Under the pieces are notes generated by a model. It did no database searches, had not been told where the DNA came from, and saw only the letters and a program-made list of their open reading frames with translations. The translations under genes were made by a program, and so were the position numbers. Shown here piece after piece: positions 1 through 7,832 of a stretch of 10,292 bases of DNA (positions within the stretch are counted from its first letter, which is position 1; every line of letters begins with the position of its first letter). Source of the stretch: JALCSJ01 sp036788835 (GTDB lineage: Bacteria > Bacillota > Negativicutes > Acidaminococcales > Acidaminococcaceae); assembly GCA_036788835.1 (NCBI GenBank), contig DAIQMR010000042.1:1-10292 (forward strand), written 5' to 3'.

Positions 1-1496
1 TTCATCACTACCACTCGCTGACAAAAATTTCTAATTACCCTAATGTCGTGTGAAATCATAATAATAGCAAAGCCGAACTGCTGCTGGAGTTTTTTTATTA
101 GTTCTAAAATTCGTTTTTGCAAAATCATATCTAAGGCAGATACTGCCTCATCACACACTAATAAATCCGGTTCTACTACTAAAGCTCTGGCAATAGCTAC
201 CCTCTGACATTGACCTGTGCTTAATTGTGGTGGTCTCTTATTCTGCATTTCTGACGGAATGCCAACTTGCTCCAGATAGTTTTGTGCTTTGACTTCACGT
301 TCTGATGAATTACCCAAATGCATATAAGTAAGTGGCTCGCATACTAATTCCAACGCTGTACGACTAGGATTCAAGCTGGCTCTGGCGTCCTGTAAGATAA
401 TCTGCATTTTCCCGCATACCCAGCGCCGACTTTTGCCTTGCAGTTGAGATATGTTTTTCCCATGATAATTTATTTCCCCACTTTCCGGCAAAGTAAGACC
501 CGTGAGACATTTAGCCAGTGTAGATTTACCACAGCCACTTTGGCCAAGTACTCCTAAAGTTTCACCATCGTGTAAATTAAAAGATACTTCTTTCAGGACT
601 TTCTGTGCATTATTTATTCTACTGAAGCACTTACAGAGACCTTTTACTTCTAGCAAACAGTCAGAACAATGTTGATTCTTGGTCGGCACAATCTGTATAT
701 GTCTTGCCTTTACCAATTCTTTGGTATAGGCATGACTAGGCTTCATTAGCACTTTCCCAGTCAATCCTTCTTCCACTATTTTCCCTTTGTTCAACACAAT
801 AACTCTATCGCTGATATCATAGGCCACACCCACATCATGAGTAATTAGCAAAATTGCCACATTAAATTTATCTCTGACTTCTTTCAGCATCACCAATACA
901 TCTTTTTGGCTAACCACGTCCAGAGCCGATGTTGGTTCGTCTGCAATAAGCACTTCCGGTTCTACACAAAGACATAGTGCAATGTATATTCTTTGACACA
1001 TACCGCCGCTAAGTTCAAAGGGATAAGCATCAAAAATTAGTTGAGGTTCAGAAAAATTCAATTTGCTAAGAATTACCAGACCTCTTTTATCTGCAACTTC
1101 TTTTTTCCCCATTCCGTGAGCAGCCAGGGTTTCCTGAAAATGTTCCCGAATTGTTTTAAGAGGATTAAGTGCCAGTTTGGCATCCTGATGAATGAGGGCA
1201 ATACGCTTCCCCCTCATATATTTCCATTTGTCTGTCATGTTTGCGAAAGGTATCTTTCTTTCATCTTTAAAGCCAAAAACACCTTTGCTTATCCTTGCCG
1301 AAGAAGGTAATATGCCAAGCAAAGCCTTTCCGCAGGTTGATTTACCTGACCCGCTTTCACCCAACAAAGCAACAATTTCTCCCTTTTGTAAATCAAAGGA
1401 AAAATCATTTAATACTTTCTTGGCTAATGTTCCTTGACCATAAATTACTTCTAATTTTTCTACGTTTAAAACATTATTTGTTAGTTCTTCTCTCAT
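1..1496 (-). CDS. Fused double ABC ATPase of a nickel/dipeptide-type importer (3' end outside window)
   Basis: This is the energy-coupling subunit of the importer encoded just upstream; it hydrolyses ATP on the cytoplasmic face of the two permeases. The 498 visible residues hold two complete nucleotide-binding domains in one chain, equivalent to NikD+NikE or DppD+DppF. Domain 1 has Walker A GESGSGKS (46-53), signature LSGGM (162-166), Walker B LIADEP (183-188) and H-loop His220. Domain 2 has Walker A GQSGCGKS (318-325), signature LSTGQ (425-429, Thr for the usual second Gly), Walker B LLVCDE (445-450) and His483. The linker carries Cys277, 280, 288 and 290. The ATG at 1496 follows a TGAGG ribosome binding site in which the TGA is the stop codon of the preceding permease, so translation is probably coupled. 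The frame stays open to the left edge, and only a few tens of residues should be missing. Sampled stretches are more AT-rich than the neighbouring genes. The family is certain; the substrate is not. Confidence 0.93.
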   Translation of the reverse strand, partial: MREELTNNVLNVEKLEVIYGQGTLAKKVLNDFSFDLQKGEIVALLGESGSGKSTCGKALLGILPSSARISKGVFGFKDERKIPFANMTDKWKYMRGKRIALIHQDAKLALNPLKTIREHFQETLAAHGMGKKEVADKRGLVILSKLNFSEPQLIFDAYPFELSGGMCQRIYIALCLCVEPEVLIADEPTSALDVVSQKDVLVMLKEVRDKFNVAILLITHDVGVAYDISDRVIVLNKGKIVEEGLTGKVLMKPSHAYTKELVKARHIQIVPTKNQHCSDCLLEVKGLCKCFSRINNAQKVLKEVSFNLHDGETLGVLGQSGCGKSTLAKCLTGLTLPESGEINYHGKNISQLQGKSRRWVCGKMQIILQDARASLNPSRTALELVCEPLTYMHLGNSSEREVKAQNYLEQVGIPSEMQNKRPPQLSTGQCQRVAIARALVVEPDLLVCDEAVSALDMILQKRILELIKKLQQQFGFAIIMISHDIRVIRNFCQRVVVM

Positions 1497-1503
1497 AGTA
1501 ACC

Positions 1504-2331
1504 TCACAGCTTAATTTCTTCTAAAGGATCCAACATATCCCGCAATCCCTCTCCCAATAAATTAAGTGACAGCACTGTCAACACTACAAAAAATGCCGGG
1601 CCAAAAAGTACATGGGGATGTTGAAAAAAATGTGCTCGTCCATCCGATAGCATACTGCCCCACTCCGGTGTAGGAGGTTGAGCTCCCATTCCCAGAAAAG
1701 ACAAGGCTGAAATTGAAAGAATTAATGTTCCCAATTCAAAAGTCGCCAGCACAAAGACCTGACCAATAGCTCGTGGTAAAAGCTCACACAAAACTATCCG
1801 CCACCCAGGTGCTCCCAATACTCGAGCAGCTGCAATACTATCATTGCTTTTCACCTGAAGCACGATGCTGCGTGCTAATCGTGCAAAGGGCACCCACCAA
1901 ACCAGCAATACTGCTGTAAGCAGACTAGTCAGTCCTGCGCCCCACAATCCGGCAATTACCATGGCAAAAATCATAAAGGGAAAAGCCAAAAGAACATCTA
2001 CAACGCGCATCAGAACAATATCAAAAACGCTTTCGTTGTATAAACCGGTCACAATGCCAATGATAGTACCAATAAATAGTGCCGCACCCAATGCAATAAA
2101 GGAAGATACCAATGTCACCCGCCCGCCATATAAAGTTCTGGTCCAAAGATCCCGACCATACCTGTCTGTTCCCAAGAAATGTTCAGCACTAAAACCTTGC
2201 AGCCTCTGGGTCTGTTCTGCTGCTTCCGGCACATAGTCCGTGAAAACCGGGGCAGCAATAACCAGAAAAATGATAATCAGCAAAACACTTATTCCGGTCA
2301 CCACTTTCACAGATTTTAATTTTCCGTACAT
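1504..2331 (-). CDS. ABC importer permease, DppC/NikC/OppC type
   Basis: This is one half of the inner-membrane channel of the nickel/dipeptide-type importer. The 275 residues are typical to slightly short for the family. An N-terminal membrane segment (about 10-30) is followed by the family hallmark HFLGTDRYGRD (51-61), several hydrophobic segments, and the EAA-type loop that docks on the ATPase (about 167-186, AAARVLGAPGWRIVLCELLP). SFLGMGAQPPTPEWGSML (211-228) and LNLLGEGLRDMLDP (256-269) are also characteristic of this class. The start overlaps the end of the upstream permease gene by 16 bases and has GAAGAAGG about nine bases ahead, which points to coupled translation. Its stop codon lies inside the ribosome binding site of the fused ATPase gene. 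Sequence alone does not separate nickel, metallophore, opine and peptide permeases. Confidence 0.93.
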   Translation of the reverse strand: MYGKLKSVKVVTGISVLLIIIFLVIAAPVFTDYVPEAAEQTQRLQGFSAEHFLGTDRYGRDLWTRTLYGGRVTLVSSFIALGAALFIGTIIGIVTGLYNESVFDIVLMRVVDVLLAFPFMIFAMVIAGLWGAGLTSLLTAVLLVWWVPFARLARSIVLQVKSNDSIAAARVLGAPGWRIVLCELLPRAIGQVFVLATFELGTLILSISALSFLGMGAQPPTPEWGSMLSDGRAHFFQHPHVLFGPAFFVVLTVLSLNLLGEGLRDMLDPLEEIKL

Positions 2332-3317
2332 ATGGCATCGCCTTCTTCCTTTTTTTCTTCGAATACTCTTCCCGTTTTTCTAATACGTGGATCTGCCAGT
2401 AAATAGGCAATCTCTACAAGCAGATTAATGATAATTACAGCAGTTACCGTAAGGACAGTATAGCCCTGAATCGCCGGATAATCGTGAAACAAAAGGCTAT
2501 TCATGGCATAGTTTCCCAGTCCCGGCCAGTTGAAAATGCTTTCAATAACTACGGATCCGCCAATCAAATGGGCAAAAGATAAAGCTACTGTCGTAATAAT
2601 TGGCAATAGTGCATTACGAAAAGCTCCCTGCACTATAACACGTGTAAATAGGCCACGAGACAGCGCTGCTGCCACGTAAACCTGGCGAAGTTCTGTCAGC
2701 ATAGTTGCCCTAACCATACGAATAATCTGCGGAGCACCTACCAAGCCCAAGGTCAGAGCAGGCAGCCATAAGCGGCCCTGCTCTGCTGTAGAACTTAAAT
2801 CATACCAACGCCAATGAACAGAAAAAGCATAAAGCAATAAAAGAGATAAAACAAAACCCGGCAGCGATGCCAATATTACGCAAATCACCCGCACAATACT
2901 GTCTTGATGACGATTACTCTTGATAGCGGAATATAGGCCAAACAGCAATCCTAAAATCACCTCAAAACACATAGCCGACGATGACAGCAACAGGGTGGCC
3001 GGTACCCTTTCCGCCAATTCAGTAGTAATTGGCCTGCTGCTTTTAATGGAATTACCAAAATCCAGAGACACTACTTTTTTCAGCCAAATACAGTACTGCA
3101 TCGGAATACTGGCATCTAGTCCCTGGGCTGCCCGTAGTTCCGCCTTTTTTTCTTCCAGCATTTCCAAATTTATGCCAGTGTCATTGGGTATTTGTCCCAT
3201 GATTAAATCAATGGGATCTCCCGGTGCAAACCTGACTAAAGCAAAAATAACCATAGAAGATAAAAACATAGTTAAAATCGCACTGGCGATTCGCCGTAAT
3301 AACAATTTGCTATCCAC
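2316..3317 (-). CDS. ABC importer permease, DppB/NikB/OppB type
   Basis: This is the second half of the membrane channel, forming a heterodimer with the DppC/NikC-type protein encoded downstream. The 333 residues show the class layout: a first membrane segment with RFAPGDPIDLIMG (29-41), a periplasmic stretch rich in charged residues, LDFGNSIKSSRPI (85-97), four or five further hydrophobic segments, an EAA-like docking loop (about 214-239, ending FRNALLP), IESIFNWPGLG (258-268) and LLADPRIR near the C-terminus. The start is a GTG at 3317 preceded by AAGGTG about seven bases upstream. The gene begins 18 bases after the binding-protein gene and overlaps the next permease by 16 bases, so it is clearly within the same operon. 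The C-terminal tail after LADPRIR is highly charged and probably cytoplasmic. Confidence 0.93.
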   Translation of the reverse strand: MDSKLLLRRIASAILTMFLSSMVIFALVRFAPGDPIDLIMGQIPNDTGINLEMLEEKKAELRAAQGLDASIPMQYCIWLKKVVSLDFGNSIKSSRPITTELAERVPATLLLSSSAMCFEVILGLLFGLYSAIKSNRHQDSIVRVICVILASLPGFVLSLLLLYAFSVHWRWYDLSSTAEQGRLWLPALTLGLVGAPQIIRMVRATMLTELRQVYVAAALSRGLFTRVIVQGAFRNALLPIITTVALSFAHLIGGSVVIESIFNWPGLGNYAMNSLLFHDYPAIQGYTVLTVTAVIIINLLVEIAYLLADPRIRKTGRVFEEKKEEGDAICTEN

Positions 3318-3335
3318 AAGTCATCACCTTCTTAG

Positions 3336-4667
3336 TTACACTTTGATTCTAAGCTTATTATTGACAACATTTTCGTACTGCCTAAAATGAGGTACAAATC
3401 CCTCTAAGCTGTTATGTACTGCGCTAATCTGCGGCCTGGGACAAATATACAAAGCCGGTGATTGTTCTGCCATATAGACAGATATTTTTTCAGCTAGTTG
3501 CTTCTTTGCTTTTCTGTCTGTGGTTTTGTCCAGTTCTTCCAGCAATTCAGAGGTTTTAGCATCTTTATAACCACCGTAATTACCTGCACCATTAGGTGCA
3601 TACTGAGCTTTGAGCAATGATGTAATATTACCGTAAGTTCCCCATGCTTCTATGGAACCATCCCAGTCTCCGGTCTTTCTGGCTGTTGTGATAACACCAT
3701 AATCTCCGTGCTGCACAGCCACATCCACTCCTATTTTTTTCCATTGCATCTGCAAAGTTTCTCCTAATGCCTGATCATTACGGAAAGTCCTCAGGAGAAA
3801 TTGTAATTTTTTCCCGTCTTTATATCTATAGCCGTCCGAATTCATCTTCCAGCCTGCCTCATCCAAAAGTTTATTTGCTTTTTGGATATTGCATTTATCA
3901 AAAAAGGCTTTTTTTACACTGACAAAAGCAGGATGAGATCCCAGCCAGGTAGTTACAGGCTCACTCTTGCCCTCCATACCCATTAAAATAAGTTCATCTC
4001 TGTCCATAGCCCAACCGAGTGCTTGTCTCACCCGATAATCTTGTAAGGACGGTTTTTGAGAATTTAAATAAATCGTCTGAGTCTGAGCCCCCGGAACTAA
4101 GACAACATGAGATGGACTTGTTTCCGTAAACCGATTGCATGCGGTCTGTGGTATATCCATAACAACATGATACCGGCCACTCAAAGCAGCCATAACTCTA
4201 GCGTCAGAATCGCTTACCTGTTCATGAAGAATTTTAGGAATATGAGGTTTTTCTCCCCAATGATTTTCGTTACGAATAAAAATCATCCGTTCAGCAGGCT
4301 TGAATTCGGCAATTTTGTACATGCCGGTATAGTCTGCCGTGGCCACATCTTTATATGTGTATTGAGGTTTTGTATTATGAATAAGCAACTGAGAGTTGGA
4401 CAAATTCATTGGGACATCCAGATTNNNNNNNNNNNNNNNNNNNNNNNNNNNNNNNNNNNNNNNNNNNNNNNNNNNNNNNNNNNNNNNNNNNNNNNNNNNN
4501 NNNNNNNNNNNNNNNNNNNNNNNNTCTTTGTCACTGAGAACCTGTTCCTTACTTTTTCCTGAATCATTGCTTGTGCATCCCAGTAAATTTCCCATAATGG
4601 CCAAAACTCCAACTAAAACCAACTTGCTAATAATCTTTCTACCGTTTTTTCTGCGTAAAAATAACAT
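3336..4667 (-). CDS. Family 5 substrate-binding lipoprotein (nickel/dipeptide type), interrupted by assembly gap
   Basis: This is the extracytoplasmic receptor that delivers substrate to the two permeases encoded next. The N-terminus is a lipoprotein signal: RRKNGRK, a hydrophobic core and LLGC, with lipid-modified Cys31. The C-terminal two thirds show SBP family 5 hallmarks: TGMYKI...RNENHWGEKP (the GTGPYK...RNPxYW region of relatives), YRVRQALGWAMDRDEL, a segment ending KANKLLDEAGW, and a tail with QSPALYICPRPQ. Reading through the 100 Ns gives 443 residues against roughly 500-540 for the family. The part lost is the N-terminal lobe between the lipoprotein linker and the TGMYK region, so the true gap is probably longer than 100 bases. 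The ATG at 4667 has AGGAGG upstream with a rather long spacer of about 11 bases. First gene of its operon. The ligand (nickel, metallophore, opine or peptide) cannot be read from what remains. Confidence 0.88.
   Translation of the reverse strand: MLFLRRKNGRKIISKLVLVGVLAIMGNLLGCTSNDSGKSKEQVLSDKXXXXXXXXXXXXXXXXXXXXXXXXXXXXXXXXXXNLDVPMNLSNSQLLIHNTKPQYTYKDVATADYTGMYKIAEFKPAERMIFIRNENHWGEKPHIPKILHEQVSDSDARVMAALSGRYHVVMDIPQTACNRFTETSPSHVVLVPGAQTQTIYLNSQKPSLQDYRVRQALGWAMDRDELILMGMEGKSEPVTTWLGSHPAFVSVKKAFFDKCNIQKANKLLDEAGWKMNSDGYRYKDGKKLQFLLRTFRNDQALGETLQMQWKKIGVDVAVQHGDYGVITTARKTGDWDGSIEAWGTYGNITSLLKAQYAPNGAGNYGGYKDAKTSELLEELDKTTDRKAKKQLAEKISVYMAEQSPALYICPRPQISAVHNSLEGFVPHFRQYENVVNNKLRIKV
4425..4524. 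other. Assembly gap (100 Ns)
   Basis: The run is exactly 100 Ns, the conventional placeholder for a scaffold gap of unknown length. It lies in the binding-protein gene between residue 47 and the N-terminal-lobe sequence NLDVPMNL. The flanks happen to stay in frame across it, but that need not reflect the real length. Confidence 0.98.
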
Positions 4668-4697
4668 CTAGTATTATTCCTCCTTTTTGTTATGTTG

Positions 4698-4714
4698 GTT
4701 AGTTATTGCTAACT
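4698..4714. repeat. Small inverted repeat in the leader of the nickel/dipeptide-type operon
   Basis: GTTAG (4698-4702) and CTAAC (4709-4713) form an inverted repeat with a 6-base centre. An overlapping register, AGTTA (4701-4705) and TAACT (4710-4714), also pairs. It lies between the predicted promoter and the ribosome binding site and shares the AGTTA element with the palindrome at 4725-4736, so it could be a second operator half-site pair. It may equally be chance in AT-rich DNA. Confidence 0.3.
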
Positions 4715-4722
4715 ATATGAAA

Positions 4723-4751
4723 TTTTAACATGTTAACTAAAAACTCGTCAA
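4723..4751 (-). promoter_or_regulatory. Promoter of the nickel/dipeptide-type importer operon, with palindrome over the -10
   Basis: On the minus strand a -35 box TTGACG (4746-4751; consensus TTGACA) is followed after 17 bases by a weak -10, TTAAAA (4723-4728), about 55 bases ahead of the start codon. A perfect 12-base palindrome TTAACATGTTAA (4725-4736) overlaps the -10 and spacer, a usual place for a repressor operator. The exact -10 is uncertain; the -35 is convincing. Confidence 0.5.
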
Positions 4752-4813
4752 CAACTTTCGTGCAGGTACAATGTGTGATAAGGGCCGCTTCACATTACTT
4801 TTCTGTAATGCAT

Positions 4814-4866
4814 AAAAAAAGAACTATAACATAATGATAAAGCAATCATTGTGCTATAGTTCTTTT
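4814..4866 (-). terminator. Intrinsic terminator of the ferric-type importer operon
   Basis: The arms at 4817-4838 and 4845-4866 pair over 22 bases around a 6-base loop (4839-4844). Two positions are G-U pairs in the minus-strand RNA but A-C mismatches in the plus-strand RNA, so the hairpin is fully paired only when read leftward. It is followed in that direction by seven Us (4820-4814). It begins about 17 bases after the stop codon of the ATPase gene and separates the two transporter operons. Confidence 0.9.
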
Positions 4867-4882
4867 GTTTGTTCTTTGTCTC

Positions 4883-6007
4883 TTATTCTATTTCTCCTAC
4901 TGCTAAGTCATGTCCCTCTTCTTTGCTGAATACAATGTTTTTGTCGGATTTTATTTCTACGCCAACTTCTTCGTTTACTTTAAAGTCTACACTGCCAAAA
5001 ACCACTGAGGTAAGAAACAGATCGTCAATTTTTAGTTTTACTACAGTTTCCATACCGGATGGCAACGTAGAATAAATCTTGGCTTTAATTTTACCTTCTG
5101 CACCAATGCCGATATTTTCAGGGCGAATGCCCAAAATATATTCTTTGCCCGGTTCCGGAGTTTGAGATGTTTTATCCGGCTTTTCTTTGGCAGCAAACTT
5201 CAGCTTAAGAGTTCCGCATTCCAGCTCTGTAGTATCTCCGGAAGTGGCTCCCGCCTTTACCGGCAATAAATTAATACTGGGACTGCCTATAAAGTCCGCC
5301 ACAAATGTATTAGCCGGCTCGTTGTAGACGGTCAAAGGCGCAGCATACTGCTGCAGAATTCCCTCTTTAATCAGGCATATTTTCGTGGACAAGGTCATGG
5401 CCTCCAACTGGTCGTGAGTCACATATATAAACGTAGAATCAGTTTCCATGTGGAGTCGCTTCAGCTCTGTCCGCATTTCCATACGCAGCTTGGCATCCAG
5501 ATTGGACAGAGGCTCGTCCATAAACAAGGTCTTGGGCCCTGTGGACAGAGTTCTGGCAATGGCCACTCTCTGCTGCTGGCCACCGGACAATTCTGCCGGA
5601 TATCTATCCTTGTACTCGGAAATTTTCAACATCTTCATGAGCTGGTCAGCCTTGGCCGCCATCTTGTCCTTAGGCCAGTTAAGATTTTCCAGGCCAAAGG
5701 TAATGTTTTGGTACACTGTCATATGAGGCCACAGAGCGTAGTTTTGGAATAAAAATCCTACATTGCGTTTTTCCGGGGGCACATCTATGCCCTTATCCGA
5801 GGAATAAACTACTTCCCCATTAATGGTTATTTCCCCGCTAGTGGGTGTTTCCAACCCGGCAATCATCCGCAGGGTAGTTGTCTTTCCACAGCCGCTGGGG
5901 CCTAAAAGTGTAATAAAAGAATGGTCGGGAATTGTTAAATTCAGATGGTCCACCGCCGCATTTTTCCCGTACATTTTAGTAACGTTTTTTAAAATAATCT
6001 CTGGCAT
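4883..6007 (-). CDS. ABC transporter ATPase, ferric iron/spermidine-type (FbpC/AfuC/PotA-like)
   Basis: This is the cytoplasmic ATPase of the importer whose permease and binding protein are encoded upstream; it should act as a homodimer on the fused permease. The 374 residues carry Walker A GPSGCGKT (36-43), Q-loop Gln88, signature LSGGQQQR (140-147), Walker B LFMDEP (161-166), D-loop SNLDAKLR, and H-loop His198 in YVTHDQ. A C-terminal regulatory TOBE-type domain follows (about 245-374) with the typical LGIRPENIGI (292-301). I chose the ATG at 6007 because AAGGATG lies five bases before it and the protein then begins at the usual MPEIILKNVTKMYG. An in-frame upstream ATG at 6055 lies within the end of the permease gene and lacks such support. 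It starts 19 bases after the permease gene and ends ahead of a strong terminator. The fold is certain; the substrate is inferred from neighbours. Confidence 0.92.
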   Translation of the reverse strand: MPEIILKNVTKMYGKNAAVDHLNLTIPDHSFITLLGPSGCGKTTTLRMIAGLETPTSGEITINGEVVYSSDKGIDVPPEKRNVGFLFQNYALWPHMTVYQNITFGLENLNWPKDKMAAKADQLMKMLKISEYKDRYPAELSGGQQQRVAIARTLSTGPKTLFMDEPLSNLDAKLRMEMRTELKRLHMETDSTFIYVTHDQLEAMTLSTKICLIKEGILQQYAAPLTVYNEPANTFVADFIGSPSINLLPVKAGATSGDTTELECGTLKLKFAAKEKPDKTSQTPEPGKEYILGIRPENIGIGAEGKIKAKIYSTLPSGMETVVKLKIDDLFLTSVVFGSVDFKVNEEVGVEIKSDKNIVFSKEEGHDLAVGEIE

Positions 6008-6026
6008 ATTTTCATCCTTCTCTTTC

Positions 6027-7817
6027 TCAGCCAATGCCCTTATCAATGGAAGCACCGGTCAGTTTATTTACCACGAAGTTGGAAAGCAGCACTACTACTA
6101 CAATGAGCAAATTAATGGCATTGGCATATTGATTCCAGCCTTTTTCATTGTATTGGAAAAGCATGGTCGTAAGCACCGCCGTAGAAGGGGAAATCAGCAA
6201 AATGAACAATGACAATTCCCTCATGCAGGAAATATAGGGCAGTAAATAGCCCGACAGGAAACTGGTTTTTTGAATGGGAATAATAATTCTTATCATCCTT
6301 TTCCACCAGCTGATGCCCATAATCACCGCCGCCTCTTCGATTTGCCCGCCTAATTGGAGCATAGCGTTGACGCCGGATTTAGAAGCAAAGGGCAGATACT
6401 TCACAGAACCAATAAGAGCCAAAATAGCAAAGGTCCCGTATAAAGCCGGAATGGGCCCGTGTGGTGTAGAGAAAAAGGACAGATAAATAGCTCCCATAGC
6501 CATACTAGGCAGTAAATACGGGAAGAAGGTCAGATGACTAACAGCGCTGCTGAGCCAAGTTCCCTTTTTGCGTACAATAGCATAGCCGGACAAAATTCCT
6601 ATGGTACCGGCGAAAAAGGCGCAAATCAGAGACAGCATGACGCTATTGGCCAGGCCTCGGAAGATGCTGGCATTCCGCAAGATTCCCGGCTCTCCGTTGG
6701 CAATATCCACAGAGCCTTCCCCTGTCCAGAACACGGTACTAAAGTTGCTCAGGGAATAATTGCCCGGTTCCACTACAAAGGATTCCACCGCAAAGGTTAT
6801 TAACGGTATCACCGTCACACACAACAAAATGGCCATAAGTCCATAAGATAACGGTTTTAGCAACCCTCGCAAATTATACAAAGCCACGTTAGAGCTTTTG
6901 CCCGTAATGGTTGTATAGGACTTTCTATTGTCCAAAACTTTTTGGTTAATCAGCATAATCGTCACGCCTATAGCAATCAGAATCAGGGCCATCAGATAGC
7001 CATAGCCAGGATTCAGACCTTGCAGAGTCCGGTACATCTGGGTAGTCAGCACCTGATAACGAACCGGCATCCCCAGAAAGGCAGGCACCGCAAAAGCACT
7101 CATAGAGCTGGAAAACGCCAGCAAAAAAGTGGAAAGAATAGCAGGTTTCACCATGGGCAAAGTTATCTTTTTAATAATCTGCCACCGTGAAGCGTGGAGC
7201 AGCTGAGCCGCTTCTTCCAGATTAGCATCCATATTTTTCAAAATGCCCCCTATTAAAATATAGGCAAAGGGCGCATAGTGCAGTCCCTGTACTAGAGAAA
7301 TGGGGAAAAACCCGTAAGCAAACCAATTAGGCGTCTGGATGCCTGTCAGGGTGGTAAATAGGCCGGGAATACCGCCAACCAAAGCATTGCGGAAAAAATC
7401 CAGCCAGGCCAGAGCCAAAGTCCAGGCTGGCATAATATAAGGCACCACGAACAAAGAAGATAAAAGTGTCTTGTATTTAATATTAGTTCTGGTAATCAGC
7501 CAAGCCATGAACCCCCCGAAAGAAATAGCAAAGAAACAAGTAGCAAAGGAAATGGCAAAGGTATTAAGCAGGGGTTTGTAAAAAATACTCATACTGTTTT
7601 CACCATCAAACAAGACCTTGCGCCAGTGGTAAAGGGTAAAATCTCCCGGGTGTGTTCCCCTAATCCGCATGACTTCACTATGATGGACTGTAAATGTATC
7701 CATAATAATGGAGAGCATGGGAATGAAAGTCAAAGCTACCAACAGGACAAAAAGCACTACTAAAATTACGTTATACGGTTTATTAAAAAAGTTTCGTATC
7801 CGAACCTTGAGTCCCAT
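6027..7817 (-). CDS. Fused two-domain ABC permease, ferric iron type (FbpB/AfuB-like)
   Basis: This is the complete membrane channel of the ferric-type importer in one chain. The 596 residues contain two MetI-like permease halves with about twelve hydrophobic segments in total. Each half has the loop that docks on the ATPase: EEAAQLLHASRW near residue 201 and EEAAVIMGISWW near residue 494. An N-terminal basic stretch (KVRIRNFFNKPYN) leads into the first membrane segment. I chose the ATG at 7817 because GGAGGA lies about six bases ahead. A start at 7859 would place 14 extra residues over the terminator-like hairpin in the gap before this gene. The gene follows the binding-protein gene by 72 bases and precedes the ATPase gene by 19. 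Fused permeases of this layout are typical of Fe3+ and some other anion or sugar-phosphate importers (AfuB, for example), so the substrate stays open. Confidence 0.92.
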   Translation of the reverse strand: MGLKVRIRNFFNKPYNVILVVLFVLLVALTFIPMLSIIMDTFTVHHSEVMRIRGTHPGDFTLYHWRKVLFDGENSMSIFYKPLLNTFAISFATCFFAISFGGFMAWLITRTNIKYKTLLSSLFVVPYIMPAWTLALAWLDFFRNALVGGIPGLFTTLTGIQTPNWFAYGFFPISLVQGLHYAPFAYILIGGILKNMDANLEEAAQLLHASRWQIIKKITLPMVKPAILSTFLLAFSSSMSAFAVPAFLGMPVRYQVLTTQMYRTLQGLNPGYGYLMALILIAIGVTIMLINQKVLDNRKSYTTITGKSSNVALYNLRGLLKPLSYGLMAILLCVTVIPLITFAVESFVVEPGNYSLSNFSTVFWTGEGSVDIANGEPGILRNASIFRGLANSVMLSLICAFFAGTIGILSGYAIVRKKGTWLSSAVSHLTFFPYLLPSMAMGAIYLSFFSTPHGPIPALYGTFAILALIGSVKYLPFASKSGVNAMLQLGGQIEEAAVIMGISWWKRMIRIIIPIQKTSFLSGYLLPYISCMRELSLFILLISPSTAVLTTMLFQYNEKGWNQYANAINLLIVVVVLLSNFVVNKLTGASIDKGIG

Positions 7818-7832
7818 GAAACTTCCTCCTAC

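Noticed and set aside
2920..3390. 156-codon plus-strand ORF
   Set aside because: It is antisense to the well-supported permease gene and has no ribosome binding site or family resemblance; a shadow frame.
4690..4760. NikR operator ahead of the nickel/dipeptide-type operon
   Set aside because: The known GTATGA-N16-TCATAC pattern is absent, so neither nickel specificity nor NikR control can be claimed.
6005..6055. Earlier ATG start for the ferric-type ATPase
   Set aside because: The extra 16 residues are not part of the ABC fold and overlap the permease end; the ATG at 6007 has a clear ribosome binding site.
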